Of a stretch of 64,000 nucleotides of DNA, positions 21,492 through 32,658 are shown piece by piece. The translations under genes were made by a program, and so were the position numbers. The stretch spans positions 248,001-312,000 of the forward strand of contig JAKGDA010000007.1 in NCBI GenBank assembly GCA_021596325.1, written 5' to 3'. Position 1 is the first letter of the stretch. Each line of letters starts with the position of its first letter. The notes below the pieces were generated by a model, which saw only the letters and a list, made by a program, of their open reading frames with translations, did not search any database and was not told the origin of the DNA. The stretch comes from Parafenestella ontariensis. Its lineage: Eukaryota > Ascomycota > Dothideomycetes > Pleosporales > Cucurbitariaceae.

Positions 21492-23376
21492 TCATCCGTC
21501 CACCGCGCTACGACCCACGACTTGCAAGTCACCAACATCGAAGAATGATCCATTCTGCTTCGGGCGTTTGTTGCTATCGTCGAAACACAGCACGTAGATA
21601 AAATCCTTAGTCTTCTTAACAACGTAGTCTTGGTTCATGACAATTTTGCCGCGGTACATGTCAAAATGGTGCCCATGTTCTTGTCTTATTGCGGATATAG
21701 CGCGAAGTTCGTCGCGCGAACGAGGTAAGTAAACAAGGGGGTTTAGATCTGGCACACCGCTCGTGCCCAGATGCGCCAGCATTAGTTGTATTAGAGGCTC
21801 CGTCGTGGAAAGTGGAAGCCCGTAAAAAGTATCCTTCCACCAAGCATTAGAATCGGCAATCCACAGGCGCCCTTTGGATGCAGGGTCATCGATGGTCGTA
21901 AAGTGGTTGAGTCTCTCGTCAAATCGCAGACGGACCGGTGCCAATGTCCCATCTCCATACCTGGCAACCGTCCGTAGTGCAAACTGTCCTTTCTGATCCA
22001 CTGGAACCAAGGGTTCTCTTGGCCCGGGCATGAAATTTATTGCCTGACCCTGTGACGGACTATGTGAGGTGCTAATGCACTCCCCATTGTAAGTGAATCG
22101 ACTATATTGAATCGATCCATGGCCGTGTGTACCAAACCGGTCCTCGACGTCGAACACGAGGATGGTCATGGTATCTGGTTGGAGCAAGAGAGCTAGGGGT
22201 GAGGTCGTTCTACGTCTGGCCCCAATTAGCGGCTGAATAAGGGCAAAATAGATGTACACGGAGACTACAGAGTATTCACACGCCTAGTCGCAACCCTGCT
22301 CTATTTCACTCCAGGAGGTCCTCAATGATGTTAAATCAAGGTTATGATTTGTTCTTAGAAGACCGGGGAGTAACTCAGTGCGATATGACCCTGTATATGC
22401 AGAGAATTATTTCCGGATATGGCATGCCTCATCGCGCAGGTGGGCCATGATTCCGTGACTAAGAAAATGATGCTTACTGTCTATGAATTTCGAAGGAAGA
22501 ATACAATGGAGGGCGATTGATTTGGAATGACTTCGTTTGCTGGGTGTCGTAGTCCAAGATACAGACGGAAATACGGTCCCCGGAAGTTGCAGCGCACGCT
22601 ACGGTTCGGGCGCGACAAGTCAAGGTTGCGAAATACTGTGAGCTTGGCACTGTGAACCTCTTTTGGCCTTCACCCTGAAGTGATGAAACATAGAGGAAGT
22701 TAGGAAAAGTTGCCAAGGCCACGATCTGGTCTGACGCAATCCAGGAACGGATTTCCTCACGCCCGGCTCCGGCCAAGGTGCGAAGATTCCATGCAGCAAG
22801 GTCGAGCAGATGGAGGGAGCGCAGACGGTCAGGGGAGGGAGGGTTCAGCCCCCATATGAGCGTGTCACCGACTAGGGCTATACTGTGGACGGGGTGACTT
22901 GGTCGAATGGAGTAGATGGTGGTCGGCTCGCCATGACGAAAGTTGTGTATGATACGCGCCTTCTGCTCGCACGAGGCATACTCTGCGCTTTTTAGGTCAA
23001 CGGTGCCGGCGTACCACTGATTTAGGCCCGCTTTGAGCACATCCAGGCTCCGTAGAAGGTGAGCCCAAGTTTTGGAAACCTATTTGGAGGTATCAGTAGA
23101 TGTATGCTACATGTGTTGGACGAGTAAAGAGGAGAGAGGCGTCACCAGTTGTAGACGGTATGGTGTGGTCGTGTCCAAGTGGGAGAAGACGTTTGCTACC
23201 AGCTCAAGCGGCAGTTGTCCGATGATGTCGAATTGGAAGGAGCGGGCGCTGGTGAGGGAATGCAGCCTTCTCCATTCGTGCGGGGTTAGTTCGTGGACTA
23301 GGGCTTCAAGAGCTGCGTGCCTCTCGTGTCGTGTTGGCAGGGTCTTGAATGCTTCAATGAAGTGAGTCGTGTCCAT
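21492..23376 (-). CDS. F-box protein with a transposon in its second intron
   Basis: The model is 23376-23146, 23079-22478 and 22215-21492, about 518 residues. The F-box is near residues 50-95 (FDIIGQLPLELVANVFSHLD ... VSKTWAHLL) and binds Skp1 in SCF ubiquitin ligases. The rest resembles the long C-terminal region of Dothideomycete F-box proteins, with beta-strand-rich segments such as HPVHSIALVGDTLIWG. Intron 1 (66 nt) is certain. Intron 2 starts at a GTAAGC donor (22477) and contains a 126-bp TA-flanked MITE. The acceptor at 22216 is the one seen that keeps frame; an acceptor at 22265, overlapping the MITE target site, and one at 22279 inside the MITE do not. The end of exon 2 and start of exon 3 are therefore less certain, and disruption of the gene is possible. 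Confidence 0.72.
22268..22393. mobile_element. MITE family 2, copy A (126 bp, TA target site)
   Basis: The element is flanked by TA on both sides (22266-22267, 22394-22395). Its ends are related inverted repeats: CAGAGTATTCACACGCC at the left and, inverted, CAGGGTCATATCGCACTGAG at the right. The core GTTCTTAGAAGACCGGGGAG is shared with copies B and C. It lies inside intron 2 of the F-box gene. TA duplication points to the Tc1/mariner group. There is no coding capacity. Confidence 0.75.
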
Positions 23377-23609
23377 TGTCGGCAAGCAAGCAGTTCATCA
23401 TCTGGGGTACTGGGGTAAATCAAGGCCGTGGATATTGGCAATCTCGGTATGGAGAAGCGCGGCCAGGGACTGACTCGCGTTGGGGCGTGGTGTTGTTGAC
23501 GCACAGAAGCGTCTGTGCGGGTGACACGAGTTTGCTGCAGGCGATCGTCGGTCGCGCGAGGAGCGGACCGAAGACCTGGGCAAGAGCACGCCGAACGGGG
23601 AACCCCTCC
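23377..23609. other. Promoter side of the F-box gene
   Basis: 233 bp upstream of the F-box start codon up to the MITE. Nothing specific was recognised. Confidence 0.3.
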
Positions 23610-23818
23610 CCCTCTCGTCCAGTCGAGATAGCTGGAAGTGGCGTCTAACTCCACCTACTACTGTAGTCCTTGACTACAATCTCTAGATTTAAATTTTATA
23701 TTCTTATATATGCCTGGATAGCTTTAGTGCAGTAATAATATTTAGAAGTTATTATTAAAGATATTGAAGATATACGATACTTCAACCACTCCTATTTCCG
23801 ATTATTTCGACGACGCTA
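23610..23818. mobile_element. MITE family 1, copy 3 (~209 bp)
   Basis: The best-preserved ends of the family: left GTCGAGATAGCTGGAAGT, right (inverted) GTCGTCGAAATAATCGGAA. The AT-rich core includes GATATTGAAGATATACGATA. It is flanked by a 10-bp direct repeat with one mismatch, GAACCCCTCC (23600-23609) and GAGCCCCTCC (23819-23828). It lies upstream of the F-box gene. Confidence 0.7.
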
Positions 23819-23828
23819 GAGCCCCTCC

Positions 23829-25080
23829 TCGTGGGCGACTAGCGTTTGAAGAGAGGTGCATGCAACCCAGTGGCCCAGCAGCAGGCGTCGCCAGCAGTTG
23901 CCGGCAGGGTGTCTGGTGCAACCCATAGCAGGGCCCCTTTTTGGCGAAGTTGACGACATGTGCTTGCGCGGCATGCTGGGCTCGATTTGAGATGGAGCGG
24001 GCTATATGACGCCTTCTATATGGCGCCCCGCAGCAGAGACAGTTGACGTTGTAGCGATATTAGGGCGGGCTATTCCACAGTACGGTACCTGTAGAGGCGA
24101 GGCAGAGGTTTCAGTTGATGGCCTGCAGCTGGCCGACGTCGCGACGACCAAGGGGAAACCACCCCTGCCGGCGCGGCCATGCAGTCCGGGTGACAGTCTG
24201 CTCGCTGCTCATGGGCCTCGCTGCCAGGCTGGTGGCATTGGAAGGGTGATGACACAGGCAGGCTGTCCTGGAGCGCAGAGGCCCTCAGACGCTCCCGCGC
24301 GCAGGACAACGATCTCCATAATTCGGCTGCGCTATCGATCCGAGGGGAACGAGCGTTGCTGGTCCCCACCCTCAACCTGTGTGCCTGGGCCTCCTGCACG
24401 TTTGTACTCTTGCGACACGCCCGCATATATCGCCGCGGCTCACAAGTCTTCCCACCACCTTGCCTCTTCCGCGTCGCCGCCAAGCGTGCACGCCCTGCCC
24501 TGCTGCCCTGCTGCCCTGCTTTGCCTTTCCCTGCCCGCTGCTCGCTGCTCGCTGCCCGCTGCTCCAAGTACCGCATGGCATCGTGCAGAGGAGACGGATG
24601 CCAAACGTCCTAGTAGCAGAAGCTTGGACGCTGCGATCGACCTGTGCATGAGCTCCTATTCCAGACCCACGGCCGCTCCCGACCCGACCACGAGCTACAC
24701 ACGCCGAATCTCAACCATCCTCGAACCACACTTCTTCCACGGCGCGCCCATCCGCTAGAAGAAGTCTCACCGTCCAGTCTTTCCCGTGCCGCCTGCTCTC
24801 CGCGCCCGCCCTCGACCACCCATATCGCACGCTCCTCCGCACTTTCTCCGCCCTGCCACGCCCAGCAGCTCCCGTCCATCGGAACCCTGCATCTGCTCGC
24901 GCCCGGGGGCTTATTGTCAGCCAACACCTGAGGGTTGCGGATTCATTGCCCAAAACCATTGACAAGCACTGCACGGCAGACTCGGAGCCTTGCCTCTCGA
25001 GACCACTTCGCGCCCCGTTGCGACTCTAGCAGCCCAACACCTCAACATCGCCGTCGCCCTCCACCATACCCACCCGCGCC
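23829..25080. other. GC-rich 5' region of the HSF-type gene
   Basis: 1.25 kb upstream of the HSF-type start codon. Positions 24486-24565 are a degenerate tandem array of short CTGCC/GCTGCTC units. The region from 24640 is C-rich and probably the long 5' leader. Overlapping frames on both strands follow the base composition; none has a motif. Confidence 0.4.
24486..24565. repeat. Low-complexity (CTGCC)n / (GCTGCTC)n tract
   Basis: Short imperfect tandem units of CTGCC and GCTCGCTG type run for about 80 bp. They generate several overlapping long frames that should not be read as genes. Confidence 0.6.
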
Positions 25081-27138
25081 ATGGCTTCTGTCGCAGAAGC
25101 CCGCCGAAGCCCTTTCTCCCCCGACCCACACAACCCAACCCTCCACAAGTCCATCCCTATCCTTCCCTCCTCCAGCTCGACGCTGGCCCCGCCCCGGGAT
25201 CCCATGGACATCACCCCGACCTCGACCTCTGCAATGGGTCCCCCAACCCTGAACTGCTCAAGTTTCGAGCGAAACGGCACATCTCAAAGCCAGACACAAC
25301 CACACAGTCAAGCTACAAACGGCGATTCGGGGAACACATCGCCCAATGGCAGCTCGGCGCCCGCAGTCGGCGCTGCTGCCGCCGCACAGCAGCCCAAGGT
25401 CGTCCAGACTGCCTTTATACACAAGCTATACAAGTGGGCATGCCCTTCACTCTGCAACCGAGTGCGACAGCTAACGTGCGCATAGCATGCTCGAGGACCA
25501 AAGCATACAGCACCTCATTTCATGGTCGAGCACAAACGAGAGCTTCGTCATGTCGCCCTCCAGCGAGTTCTCCAAAGTCTTGTCGTACGCAGATCTCGAG
25601 CTATGGCCTTTTTAATCTATCTAACCGACCCCGCAGATCATATTTCAAGCACACCAACATTTCCTCCTTCGTCAGACAATTAAACATGTATGGCTTTCAT
25701 AAAGGTGGGTTTCTAGCTACTCTGTGCCTTGGTACGCACCATGTGCTAATCCAAGTGCTATAGTGAGTGACGTCTTCCATACCGGATCGCCTGACTCTCC
25801 TCTGTGGGAGTTCAAGCATGGGAACGGGAACTTCAAGCGCGGCGATCTCGTTGGTCTACGGGAGATTAAGCGACGTGCTTCGCGGCATGCCCTCATCCAT
25901 CGCGACTCCTTCTCAGCACCCAAACTTCCCACCGGGCCACCAGCAGGACAACCAGTCGAACCCATGGCGGATCCTGTCGAGTCACGGCTCAATGTCCTCG
26001 AGCATAGCCTGTATGATATGCACGCGCGAATGCAGCGGTCAGAAGATTCATGTGCCTACCTCAATCAAAAGACCTTGGTCTTGATGGAGGGCATGATGCG
26101 ATGTCACCAGGTAAGTCGATGCGTCGAGACCTGATCGACATCAGCTAACCTACCCCTTAGTGGAATCAAGAGCTCACAAATTATATTATGGCCATGGTCC
26201 CAGACCCGGAAAATCCAATTCACAAGGATGGTATGCTTATATCCTTCAACTTTAATCGCGCGACATGCTCACTGATATGGCTAGTCTCACTGATGCAGCG
26301 TGACATTAGTCGGCATACCGACATGTTACGGGCATTGGAACCCCCAGAGGAGCCCCTCTCTGCACGGCAACCCTACTTCATGCAAATCGATAACAACAAC
26401 GGTCCTCCTCTTTCGCCGCGGCAAATGCCTCAGGACAATCTAACAGAGTCACGAAGAGGTTCGTTGGCCAGTATTTCGCGCCAAGCACCCTATAAGGCTC
26501 CGGTTCCGGCCCATATTGCGATTTCTCCGCGACGGTACGGCTCAATAGGCACGGGTAATTACTCTCCATCTTCAGCCAGAACCCCAGCGCAACACCAGCC
26601 ACCCCCACCGCCTCCGCCGTCTATACAGCAACCGGGTGCAGGAAACGTGGGGAACAGTCTGGGGAGCAGCTCATCCCCGCCCTATAACCTGTACAGGCGG
26701 CATACCTCTGCAGATATCCGGACGGTTGGCTGGCAGCCACAACCGCCGAGCGGCCCAACCCACTCGCCCTATGCTTCCGGCCACAATTCGTCCCAGTGGC
26801 CTTCTTCACCGCACCGGACGCCTATCGGAGGCGGCGACCAGCAGCTCCGTGATGCTTTGGAGTCGTACCAACTGCCCCGCGGACCCAGGCAGCAAAGCTC
26901 GAGACAAGGTACTCCGCCTTTGACTAGCGACAATGCCCCGTCTACATTGAGCGCCGACAGCGGCTGGTCTCTTCCCGGAGCAAGATACCCGTTTAGGGGC
27001 ATCGATACACCCGGCCCACCGACACGTCGCTCCAGTATGGCGTCGAATGTGCACTCGCTGCTGAACCCCGCCGAGACCGCTGAACGGGCGGATGAAGACG
27101 AGGCAGAAGACCCGCGTAAGAGGAAGAGGATGCAATGA
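25081..27138 (+). CDS. HSF-type transcription factor, Sfl1-like
   Basis: Six exons (25081-25433, 25486-25584, 25637-25704, 25764-26110, 26161-26230, 26285-27138) encode about 596 residues with consistent phases. The HSF-type DNA-binding domain lies at about residues 108-205: FIHKLYNMLED, HLISW, FSKVLSSYFKHTNISSFVRQ, then LNMYGFHKVSD. The GFHK reading instead of GWHK and the RRASRHALIHR segment after it fit the Sfl1/Mga1 branch rather than Hsf1. A coiled-coil-like region follows (VESRLNVLEHSLYDMHARMQ), then a long Pro/Ser/Gln-rich tail, and a basic end EDPRKRKRMQ that may be a nuclear signal. Yeast Sfl1 represses flocculation and invasive growth genes; a role in morphology is inference. Introns cut the domain several times, as usual for this family. 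Confidence 0.9.
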
Positions 27139-27796
27139 TTATATACATCACATATTTTGCTTCTTCCTTGTAATTGTACGTTCGTACGTCCGTCGCATTG
27201 AGGAAAATAGCGCTTTCCTTTCGCTTTTCGACCTTGTCTTTTCGTTTCGTTTCGCACTATTTCTTCATTTTCACACTATTATTCCCCTGTTCTTTGACCG
27301 TCATACTTTGTTGGAAGAGATAAACCTTGAATACATAAAGCATATACGTACGCATTGGAGGGTTGGCGGTTTGGGCGTGCATTCTGTTATCAAATACCCC
27401 CTGATGCGCTGTCTCACATATATCGTCGTCATCATCATCGTCTTAGCATTTAGCATTTATGCCCTGTTGATGTAGTCGTGAAAGAGAGACATGACACTGT
27501 TGTTACTTGATCGTTTCGATTCAAACGTATTGTATATGCATTTTGAAGCAAGTTGTGAAGCTAAGAAGTCGAATTCGACATGAGAAGCGCAGTGACAATC
27601 AACCATCAACACTCACTACACACAACACGATGCGAAAATGCTCGGTACAGTGTCATATATACACAGCCACAAGTCCCTTCACCCAAACTATACAACCAAA
27701 TTCAAACCCAATCGCTGAATGCTTATCCTGCTTTCGCCCAAAACGCCAATTATGCAACACAACAACCTACTATCCACATGTACAGCTAGCTTGGCA
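27139..27796. other. Convergent 3' region
   Basis: 658 bp between two convergent stop codons. It is T-rich with repeated TTTCG units near 27215-27260. No gene was recognised. Confidence 0.4.
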
Positions 27797-30591
27797 TCAT
27801 CCCCCATGTAGCGCTTCACCAGCTCTATTGAGTATATCCGCCGTCTTCCGGATCATCTTGGCCGCAGCATCCCAGTCTTTCCTCTCAATCGCATCTCGTG
27901 CAAAAGGGAAGACAGCAGCCTCGAGCGCGTTGTTGGCGGATGGGGCGAAAATGGCGTGTTTGAATTGGTCGCGGCCGGGTAGCTGTTTAGATGGTCAGCA
28001 CACAATTTTCTAGATCATGACTGATATAAAGAAAAGTAACTTACACCATGATCCCCATGATCGTCCTTATCTCTTGGCAAATCCAACAGATCGCTCTCAA
28101 ACTTTGCAATCTTCGCATTATGCCCCACCCGCTGAACGGTAACCGTCTGCGTCTCAAACCCGCCCGTGGCATATACCTGGTTATACCAATACGTCTCCCA
28201 CTTGTGAAACTCATCTGCCTTTTTCTTGAACATGCTCAGACTATCCACTAGCGGCTGGAATATCTCGATATCGTAGCCACTAGATGTAGATTCGGTCCAG
28301 TCGAGCAGCTTCTGTCCTTCTTCTTGCAGTGAGCGCGCGTAGTCGTCAATCTTCATCGGCATGATGGGCTCCTGTGCGAGTTCGAGGATGAGGAGCACCC
28401 AGATGTGTGCGAGGAGCGTGTGGTAGTGGAAGTCGGGGTCGATGTATTTGGCCATCCAGTTGAGCGTCTCGTAGCAACTGCCGGTCATGGGGTTAGAAGC
28501 TTGGTTGTCCTTCGTGTTGCTGGTGAAGCCGAAGTTGAGAGATGAGGTCCCGGCGATGGACATGAAAGCAACGTCATCACTTCTAGCGTTCGGGTTGTCG
28601 ATCTTGCCATCTTTGTTCTCCCACAGCTCTTTCAGCGTCTTGTTCTCGTGCGGGTCAGTTAGTCGGTCCAAAACACGGATCCAGGCATGTTGGAAGATGG
28701 GAGACCCTGATGCCCAGAGCTTGTCGCCTGTTATGGCAACGTCAACATTTAGATAGGCAATGGCGCCCTCCCGAAGTGCGTCGGCGTTAGCTTCGACATG
28801 CTCAGTTGAACCAATTCTGTTCTCCTCGCCGGCGTCCCAGGAGGCGAACTCGATGGTGCGAAGTGGACGCCAGCCTTGAGCACGCAGCTCACCGAGGACT
28901 CGCATAACTTCGAGCATTATAGCAGTTCCAGAGCCAGGGTCTGCAGCGCCAAAGCACCATGAGTCGCGGTGATTTCCAACGATGATCTTTCTCGCCGTAT
29001 CTTCATTCCCTTTGAGGGATCCGAAGACATTCGTAACGCGCTGCTGCTCGACCTCTTCCTGATAGTTTTGCAGGTTAACCTTCGGGGAAGTATCCGGGTG
29101 ACCAGAGAACCACTTGTCCCCCACGTCCGGTACGCCGCCCACCCACTCGTTCGGGAGCTGTTGCCCGAGTCCTTTCAGGGACTGAAGAAGCTTTTGTGCG
29201 TCTTTCCAAGACAGCGGTAGACTCGGGATTTTTGGCAAGGCTGGGTTATTATCCTTCGACATGCGATCCTGCTTCTTCGAACTAGGTCTACCAGGTGTAA
29301 GTACGTCGCCCATGATCATGTTGGTCTGCGCGACTGATCCTCGCTGAACGCTGTCGCCCGGTCTCCATTTACCGTCCGGCCAGGGGTTGCCTTTCTTGAA
29401 GCCATCGTCAGCGGGATCTGAGTACACAAGCACACCTAAAACACCAGCTTCTTGTGCAGCCTTGATCTTCATCGCCAAATCCGGTTGTGTTCCGTAGTAT
29501 CGGCAAAGAGCGACTGTACTTTTCACATCAATTCCGCTGTCCCATAGCGACTTGAAATCCTTCTTGTCGCAGTAGTTGACGTAGACCAACGGTCCAGTGA
29601 CGTTTCCAGATGCCGACAGTCCGTGATACGCAGAAGTCTGGGCTTTCGGTGGATTGAAAACGGAGGGTTCCTCCAGCTTGGCTTCCCAAGCCTTTTGCGG
29701 CGGGTCAACTATTGCGACTCTCCGGCCCCCTTTCTTCGCATAGTTCATGTAGACGTAGTACCTGCGCGTGTTAGCAAATCTCTATGCCTACGAGAACCTG
29801 ACCACATACTCATCATGCGTATACGTGTCCATATGCGCATCCTTGAATTTGCCTTCAATCCACTGCCCCAAGACATAACTTCCCTCTGACCCTGCAATAT
29901 GATCGTAGCTTGTGATATACTCCAGGTTCTTCTCTATCCGCCAACTCTCCACGCTCTGCATCGCCGTCTGACGTACCCACTCCGGGTTGAAAGGCTGGGG
30001 CACCACCTCGCTCACAACTAATAAGTACACCAGCGAGATAATCACTATTAGACCCAACAAGCGCGCTATGGCGGACCAGCCTGGCTTGTATTCGTCCGGA
30101 ATTGTAGGTAGCCGTTGTGTTATAAAAGTTACGTCCGGAGCATTCCATTTCGGCCAGCGGATCCGCGGGAGCCGCGGGAGGTGGAAACTTGAAAGCGTAT
30201 GCTTGATGCTGTATAACCGTTTTGAGAAGCGACTCTGTGACCGCCGACTCCGCCGTGATCTTCCTTCCTCTGCGCCCTCGGGGTCTAAGATCTCCATCTC
30301 TTCCATCGTCTGCCGCAGGTCCTCATCCTGGCTCTCCCGCACCGGACTCCCGGGCTGAGAGTCCTCATCCTCCACTGATTGTACTGACGGCGCCTGGTAG
30401 TACCCATTGCGCCTGCGAGGGTCTGATTGTACGCGGACATCGGGGTTAAGGAGGCCTTGCCGCTCGGCGTCGTCGCTGATCTCGTTGGGCCCTAGGCGCG
30501 CCGATGTATTACGGGATGATGTCGCTTCTTCGTAGGTGGGTATGGGCGGCGGTGACGGGGCTCGTTCGTATCCATGCTTCTCGTCGCTCAT
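27797..30591 (-). CDS. Tre2/transferrin-receptor-like membrane protein (M28 fold, catalytic residues lost)
   Basis: Three exons (30591-29810, 29761-28045, 27982-27797) encode about 894 residues. The N-terminal ~165 residues are cytosolic and charged, followed by one transmembrane helix (LLGLIVIISLVYLLVV), a PA domain, an M28 peptidase domain and a TFR-like dimerisation domain (LPGRDQFKHAIFAPS near the end). Zinc ligands His525 and Asp535 (NHRDSWCFGAADPGSG) and Asp601 (LNVD) are kept. The position of the catalytic glutamate reads WDAGEEN, so it is Gly572, and the last histidine ligand (YHS in active enzymes) reads TGS, so it is Gly688. Activity as a glutamate carboxypeptidase is therefore unlikely. 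This fits yeast Tre1/Tre2, transferrin-receptor-like proteins that work with Bsd2 and Rsp5 in sorting metal transporters. Confidence 0.88.
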
Positions 30592-31060
30592 TGTGGTCTG
30601 TGGAGAGGACCAGCAGGTCCTGAGTGCGCAAGGGGTTGCGCAGAGATGGCAATGTAGGGCCTCAGGTTGTCCGCGCCGACTAGTCCGTAGGAATAATAGG
30701 ATTCGGAACGAGCGGTAAGCATGTACTATCGAATGCGCATATACATGGTGAATTGGAGAAAGGGAGTGACTACTATGGAAACAAAAGAGAAGGAAACGAG
30801 GAGGGAGAGGTTACGTCTCGCGCGTTTGCGGAGAGGGATGGACGTGTCTGGAGATAGCGGAGCGGAGGCGTTGCCCGCCGAGGCGAGCTTCCAACATCTT
30901 GGTATTTGAAACATAACGAACATCATTCCATTCGATTTTATCACGGCAATTGTGTGAGCTTCAAACTTGTTCCCTAAACGACACTACGATTCTGAACGAA
31001 GTGCTCATAAATCCTCTCTCGACATTGGGAGCAGCTGCATTGATCTTTCATTCAAGACAT
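30592..31060. other. Intergenic, Tre2-like promoter
   Basis: 469 bp upstream of the Tre2-like gene and downstream of the SDR, both on the minus strand. Nothing specific was recognised. Confidence 0.35.
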
Positions 31061-32048
31061 CTACATGTTCCTTCCACCAGTCACCTTGATCGTCTCACCG
31101 TTAACATAGCTAAACAGCGGACTGGCGACAGCCAAGACCGCGCTCGCCGCCTCCGTGGCCGTACCTGGTCTCCTCAATGGGATGTCAAGGTGCTCCATGC
31201 CCTTGGGAACCGCCTTCTGGGCCTGCGGTATACCGAGCGCAACCTTCTCGCCATCAGGTGTTGTAACAAAAGCACCAGCTTCCTTCGCCGCCGTCAGTCG
31301 GGTCTGGATGTGGCCGAAAGCAACCGTGTTGCAGCGGACACCAAACTGTGGGCCCCATCTACGCATATGTCAGCATCGGGAGAGGATAAGGACGGTAGGA
31401 CGACTTACTCCTTCGCAATAGTCTTGGTCATACCAGTGACGCCCGCCTTAGCAAGCGAATAGTTGATCTGTCCCGCATTGCCATTCACACCAGAGGTACT
31501 CGAGATGTTGATGATGTTCCTGGGCTCGCCATCCTTGACTCTGAAGTATGGTGCCGCAGCGCGGACAATCTTGAACGGGGCAGTTCCGTGGAGATCAACG
31601 ATGGTGTGCCATTGCTTGTCTGTCATCTTGTGGATGACACCGTCCCATGTGTAGCCGGCATTGTTGACGATGATGTGAATCTTGCCGCCGCCGAATTCCG
31701 CGGCCTTTGCAATGAGCGTCTTGATGTACTCGTCATCCAGGACGTCGCCGACAGCCGCAATAGCACTGCCGCCAGACTCGTTGATTGAGTCCACTACAGT
31801 CTGTGCCTTCTCTGTGAAGTGTTAGTAATTATACTTCTTTGCCATTCTGCAACTTCAGTGTTGGCAATAGACATACTAGCGTCCACATCAGCAACCACGA
31901 CCTTCGCTCCCTCATTTGCAAACAAACGGGCAGTCTCAGCACCAATGCCTTGCCCTGAGCCGGTGATGATCGCGGTTTGGCCAGCCAACATACCCTTAGG
32001 GTAGTTGAGGTGACCTGCGATTTGGTCGATGCGCTTGGAGTAGGACAT
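31061..32048 (-). CDS. Short-chain dehydrogenase/reductase (FabG-like)
   Basis: Three exons (32048-31877, 31811-31409, 31358-31061) encode about 290 residues; introns are 65 and 50 nt. Classical SDR motifs are complete: cofactor loop TGSGQGIG at residues 29-36, NNAG at 107-110, catalytic Ser in NISSTSG and YxxxK at Tyr175/Lys179 (INYSLAKAG). The C-terminal end has VNGETIKVTGGRNM, as in 3-oxoacyl-ACP or 3-hydroxyacyl-CoA type reductases. I chose ATG at 32048 (MSYSKRIDQIAG); an in-frame upstream extension to 32198 would add a hydrophobic stretch but has no support. No PTS1 signal is present at the C-terminus. Substrate is unknown. Confidence 0.88.
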
Positions 32049-32658
32049 CTTGCTCTCTGGTAGACGACCGAAAATATGTGAGAGAGGTACTGAGATTCCA
32101 GCTGCAAAACAATTGGCGTACAGCAAAAAAGATGTAAGAAGGAAGCTCACAGTTATTGCTCTTGAGGTGCGGAGTAACACTACCGTTTGGCCCGGCATCC
32201 TACCTCTGAGATGCCGAGGTCCGCACTAGCTAGCGTACCATGCCATGGGTGGTCGGCTTTCGGCTGACTCGACCTCAGTTGAGCAACATTGCTGTCGGAC
32301 AACCAAGAGGATTGCTAGTAGCCTATATTAATGCTGATGGATGGAGGAACTTGGTAATTCGAGATTCTCGTCTCGATTCTTGAATCGCTGCTGAGAGTAC
32401 CTAAGCTGCCACGATCAAGAGAGGCTCCTACTAACCCTTGTATCTGCCATTTTCCATCCAGCTCGTTTTATTTCAGTCCGTATTGGACTCTTCGGCTTCA
32501 ACTTGTCACAAAAATTCGGTGGAATTGTTCTCAAGACGGTGCTCTCAGAAAGACCGCTTTGATTAATGCGTCTGGGTATGGATGTGTTCTAGTATGCGGA
32601 AGTTGGACTGAGGGGTATCATAAAGCATAAACAGACGAAACATGAACAGGACTACAGC
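32049..32658. other. Intergenic, SDR promoter
   Basis: 610 bp between the SDR start and the CCDC174-like stop. Nothing specific was recognised. Confidence 0.35.

Noticed and set aside
24006..24758. 250-codon plus-strand frame upstream of the HSF-type gene
   Set aside because: It runs through the low-complexity CTGCC tract, overlaps several equally long frames on both strands and shows no domain.
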